Translations under genes and position numbers: made by a program
Assembly (NCBI GenBank): GCA_013396525.1
Contig: VWYX01000882.1
Location: forward strand, 39,941 to 103,940
From: Chaetorhynchus papuensis
Taxonomy: Eukaryota; Chordata; Aves; Passeriformes; Rhipiduridae
Direction: 5' to 3'
Length of the DNA: 64,000 nt
Notes under the pieces: model-generated
The model's input: the letters and a program-made list of their open reading frames with translations, nothing else
The model's database searches: none
Told to the model about the DNA's origin: nothing
Shown: one piece after another, positions 61,481-64,000 of the stretch
Numbering within the stretch: the first letter of the stretch is position 1
How the letters are laid out: each line of letters begins with the position of its first letter

Positions 61481-64000
61481 TTAGCACACAGATATAACAC
61501 AATCCTGTGGTGATAATATTTCATTCAGCTGGAGAGGGACTACAGTCTCAGAGTAAAAAAAATTGGTATTTCATTTTTTGGGGGGGCAGTTCATATCCAT
61601 TTAACAGCTTCTCTTCCTGCTGTCACTTTAAAACGTGTGAAAAGAACACGGATTATTACACAGGAGGCTGTACTATTCACTTGTGATATGGTTACATTTT
61701 CTCCAGTTGTTTTTTTATCTCATATTTAATTCTCTTTGCTTTTTATTCTGGAAGTGAATGGTGTTACTGACTTTTCACACCAGGTCATTTTTGCAGTCGT
61801 GATTTGTTGAGCACTTGGCATTATATGCACGTAGGAGAGTAGAGATGTCTTACCTCTCATCTCTCACTTGTCCTCAGCAAACTTTGCGATGGACTTTGTT
61901 ACGAGACTTTTGAAAGAAGTCAGATGTTTTTATGATGTTTCAGAGAAAGAGACCTGTGTGAGGAGAGGAGCAAAAGTCCCTCAGGATCTGGAGAAAAGCT
62001 GCCACTTCCTTCATCCATGTGAAATATGTAGAGAGACCTGAGGCTAAAGAGAGGCTGAGATCAATCTATTGATCTGTTTTCCATTTCAGACCAGGAAGCT
62101 ATTAAATTTGGGTTCTCAGAGTTCATTTGAATATTTTATTAGCGTCTTGACAGTTTATTTGTATCCTGGATGAAACAGGCAAACCACTGTTAATGGAGCC
62201 CAGTCTGGCTCTGGAGCCTTGCTGGCGATCCCTACATGAGTTTATTCCAGTGTTGCTTGTTTTAATACCTCTATCTCTGTCCTTGCACCATCGACTGGAA
62301 GCTGAAATATCACTTATCTTACACTCTTTACTAAAAAAAAGATAAAAACTTTCATTTTTTGGTAGTTTCTCTAGCTGCTTTTTTATTTTACTTTTTTTTT
62401 TCAGGAGACTTTGATTCTGTCACAGACTCTGAGCTTCTATATGCTTAGAAACATCATTTTGTTCCTTGGTTAATTGCTTTCTCATGCTTTTTAAACTTTT
62501 AATTTCCATCATTCTTTAATCTGCTGTCACTTTGCATATTGTCCCCTCTCCAAGTTATTTTGCCTTAAAAGACATGTCCTTTGGGACTAGTGGGCCTTAC
62601 TAGGACAGGCAATTATTGCTTGGATGTGGTGCTAGTTGCAGACAGATTAGTTCAGGGATGGGTTCAGAAGCTGTGAAAACTATGAAAAAACGGCCTCAGA
62701 AACCAACAGCCTGGGTTTTTTGGGACCTAAGAACATTTACCTTCCCAGAGAAAAGGGCGTCTGGATTTAAACAAAACAAGAAAATAAACAAACTCCTCTC
62801 TAAAAAAAAAACCTAAAAAACAAAAAACGAAAACCACAACCAAGCAGCCAGTAAAACAAACAAAACCCTGCTTTGGTTGAGCTGAAAAAGCTGCAGAGGA
62901 GAAATGTGTGGCCAGGAACGTGCAGAGAAGTGAAGTGCATTTACTGCACTCAGAGAAGGGCAGGGATGGCACAACTCTGCTGCCATTCCGTGAGAGCTCT
63001 GCCACCCTTCATCCCCAGCTGCACTCCAGCCAGGGCTGAGCAGGGGTTGCATTCTGGGCCAAAAGGATTTAAAACAGTTTTGTTGAAATATCATATCAAA
63101 ACTACTCTCCAGATTACACTAGAATACGTTGATAAACCATTAAAAACGAAGTTCTCTACCAGTGAGGCTAATTTCTCTAGCTAGGGTTTCGCACAGAAGC
63201 AAAACTTTGTATACACAGATTTTCATACATAAATGGAAATATATTCCCTGATATGTAGTCTGTCTTTACAGATGGAAGCTCCTCACCTGCTGCAGCAACG
63301 TCTGCTTGCATTTATTCCATCAGACACCTGAATATGTCAGAGGAGTTTGTGTTGTCTTTCCTTTTCACCGCCATTTATGCAAACTTCCTCTACAAACAGT
63401 GCTACAAGGCACTCAGGCATCTGAAGATAGTTAATTAGGAAGTGTCCTTGCTTTTGTGTAGATTATTCTGCGATTATTCTTTTCAATTAGAACAGAAGGC
63501 AGTCTGTGAGGGCTTCTCCCCTGTGTTAGCCTCAGTTGCCATTAAAAGGAATGCTGTGCATCTCCTCCTGGTTTCCCTGGCTTCAGGCTGGCACAAAGGT
63601 CTGGCTTCCTGCTAATCCAGCCAGAGTCTCTGCTGGCATGCTGCTGACTCCAGCTTTTGTGCCTGGCATAGTCCTGGTCACTTAAACTCTGTGCTGGCTT
63701 TTATGTCCCATGAGTTCATGTTTTCGTGTCTTAAAACACCAACTCCTGGAATAAGCCAGGCTGAACACCAAGAGATTAACTAAATCAACTGTTTGTTATT
63801 AATCTTTACTTTTCAAATTATTTCTTAATTTTAGAGGGATGTTTATTGACCCGAAGTTTGGGCATGGCAATACTGCAAGGACAAACACTGGCCTGTGTTC
63901 TTGCTGTGGTAAAACTCATCCCACTCAAGTGGTTGATGTCAGGCTTAGAGGAAAAATACTGGACTGGGTTGTGCTTGGTCCATACTTGTACAAAGTTCTT
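61481..64000. other. Unique non-coding DNA to the window end
   Basis: AT-rich sequence with an A-rich low-complexity patch at 62780-62850. The 90-100-codon frames at 62727-63184 are unrecognised. The stretch 63420-63560 contains several TAATT-type homeodomain-like sites, but so does AT-rich DNA in general. The region is cut by the window edge. Confidence 0.55.

Overview
This window looks like a piece of an avian nuclear genome, possibly a songbird, although the sequence does not settle the order. Four fragments carry the hallmark 3' region of chicken-repeat-1 (CR1) LINEs. There are short class II-like retroviral LTRs, at least one ancient core-SINE (MIR) relic, AT-rich unique DNA with few CpG, long homopolymers and two assembly gaps (34664-35093 and 48344-48587). 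Nothing suggests a prokaryotic, plasmid or phage origin. I recognise no protein-coding gene, rRNA, tRNA or CRISPR array. The window is best read as intergenic DNA or part of one or more very large introns.

Layout: 1-254 is a 33-bp minisatellite cut by the window edge, followed by a G-run block (288-344). From 345 to about 8.8 kb lies mostly unique DNA with a (TG)n(TA)n microsatellite and one exon-like open frame (5867-6202, minus). At 8918-9463 there is a probable minus-strand LTR with a primer-binding-site-like motif beside it. From 9.5 to 34.6 kb the DNA is unique, with CR1 pieces at 16.0, 20.8 and 28.5 kb, a MIR-like relic at 24.4 kb, 14-bp and 13-bp tandem arrays at 23.3 and 32.6 kb, a G16 run at 25.9 kb and a CpG-enriched block at 26.7-27.1 kb. 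After the first gap comes a CR1 with an internal 41-bp tandem duplication (35.9-36.2 kb).

The second half is marked by three sibling LTRs of about 370 bp: 38934-39308 (minus), 43909-44280 (plus) and 59159-59527 (plus). Each has direct-repeat flanks and no internal viral sequence, so each is a solo LTR. A second CR1 of the same subfamily lies at 60.3-60.6 kb and a clear MIR relic at 61.4 kb. The second gap sits inside AT-rich simple sequence.

No genes can be shown to work together here. The items most worth following are the exon-like open frames (5867-6202 minus, 44992-45221 minus, 29351-29602 plus, and the acceptor-like tract ending at 41835), the CpG-enriched block, the MIR relics and the palindrome shared by the three solo LTRs. 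None is proven. With about 200 chance open frames of 60 codons or more in the window, some will look gene-like by accident.
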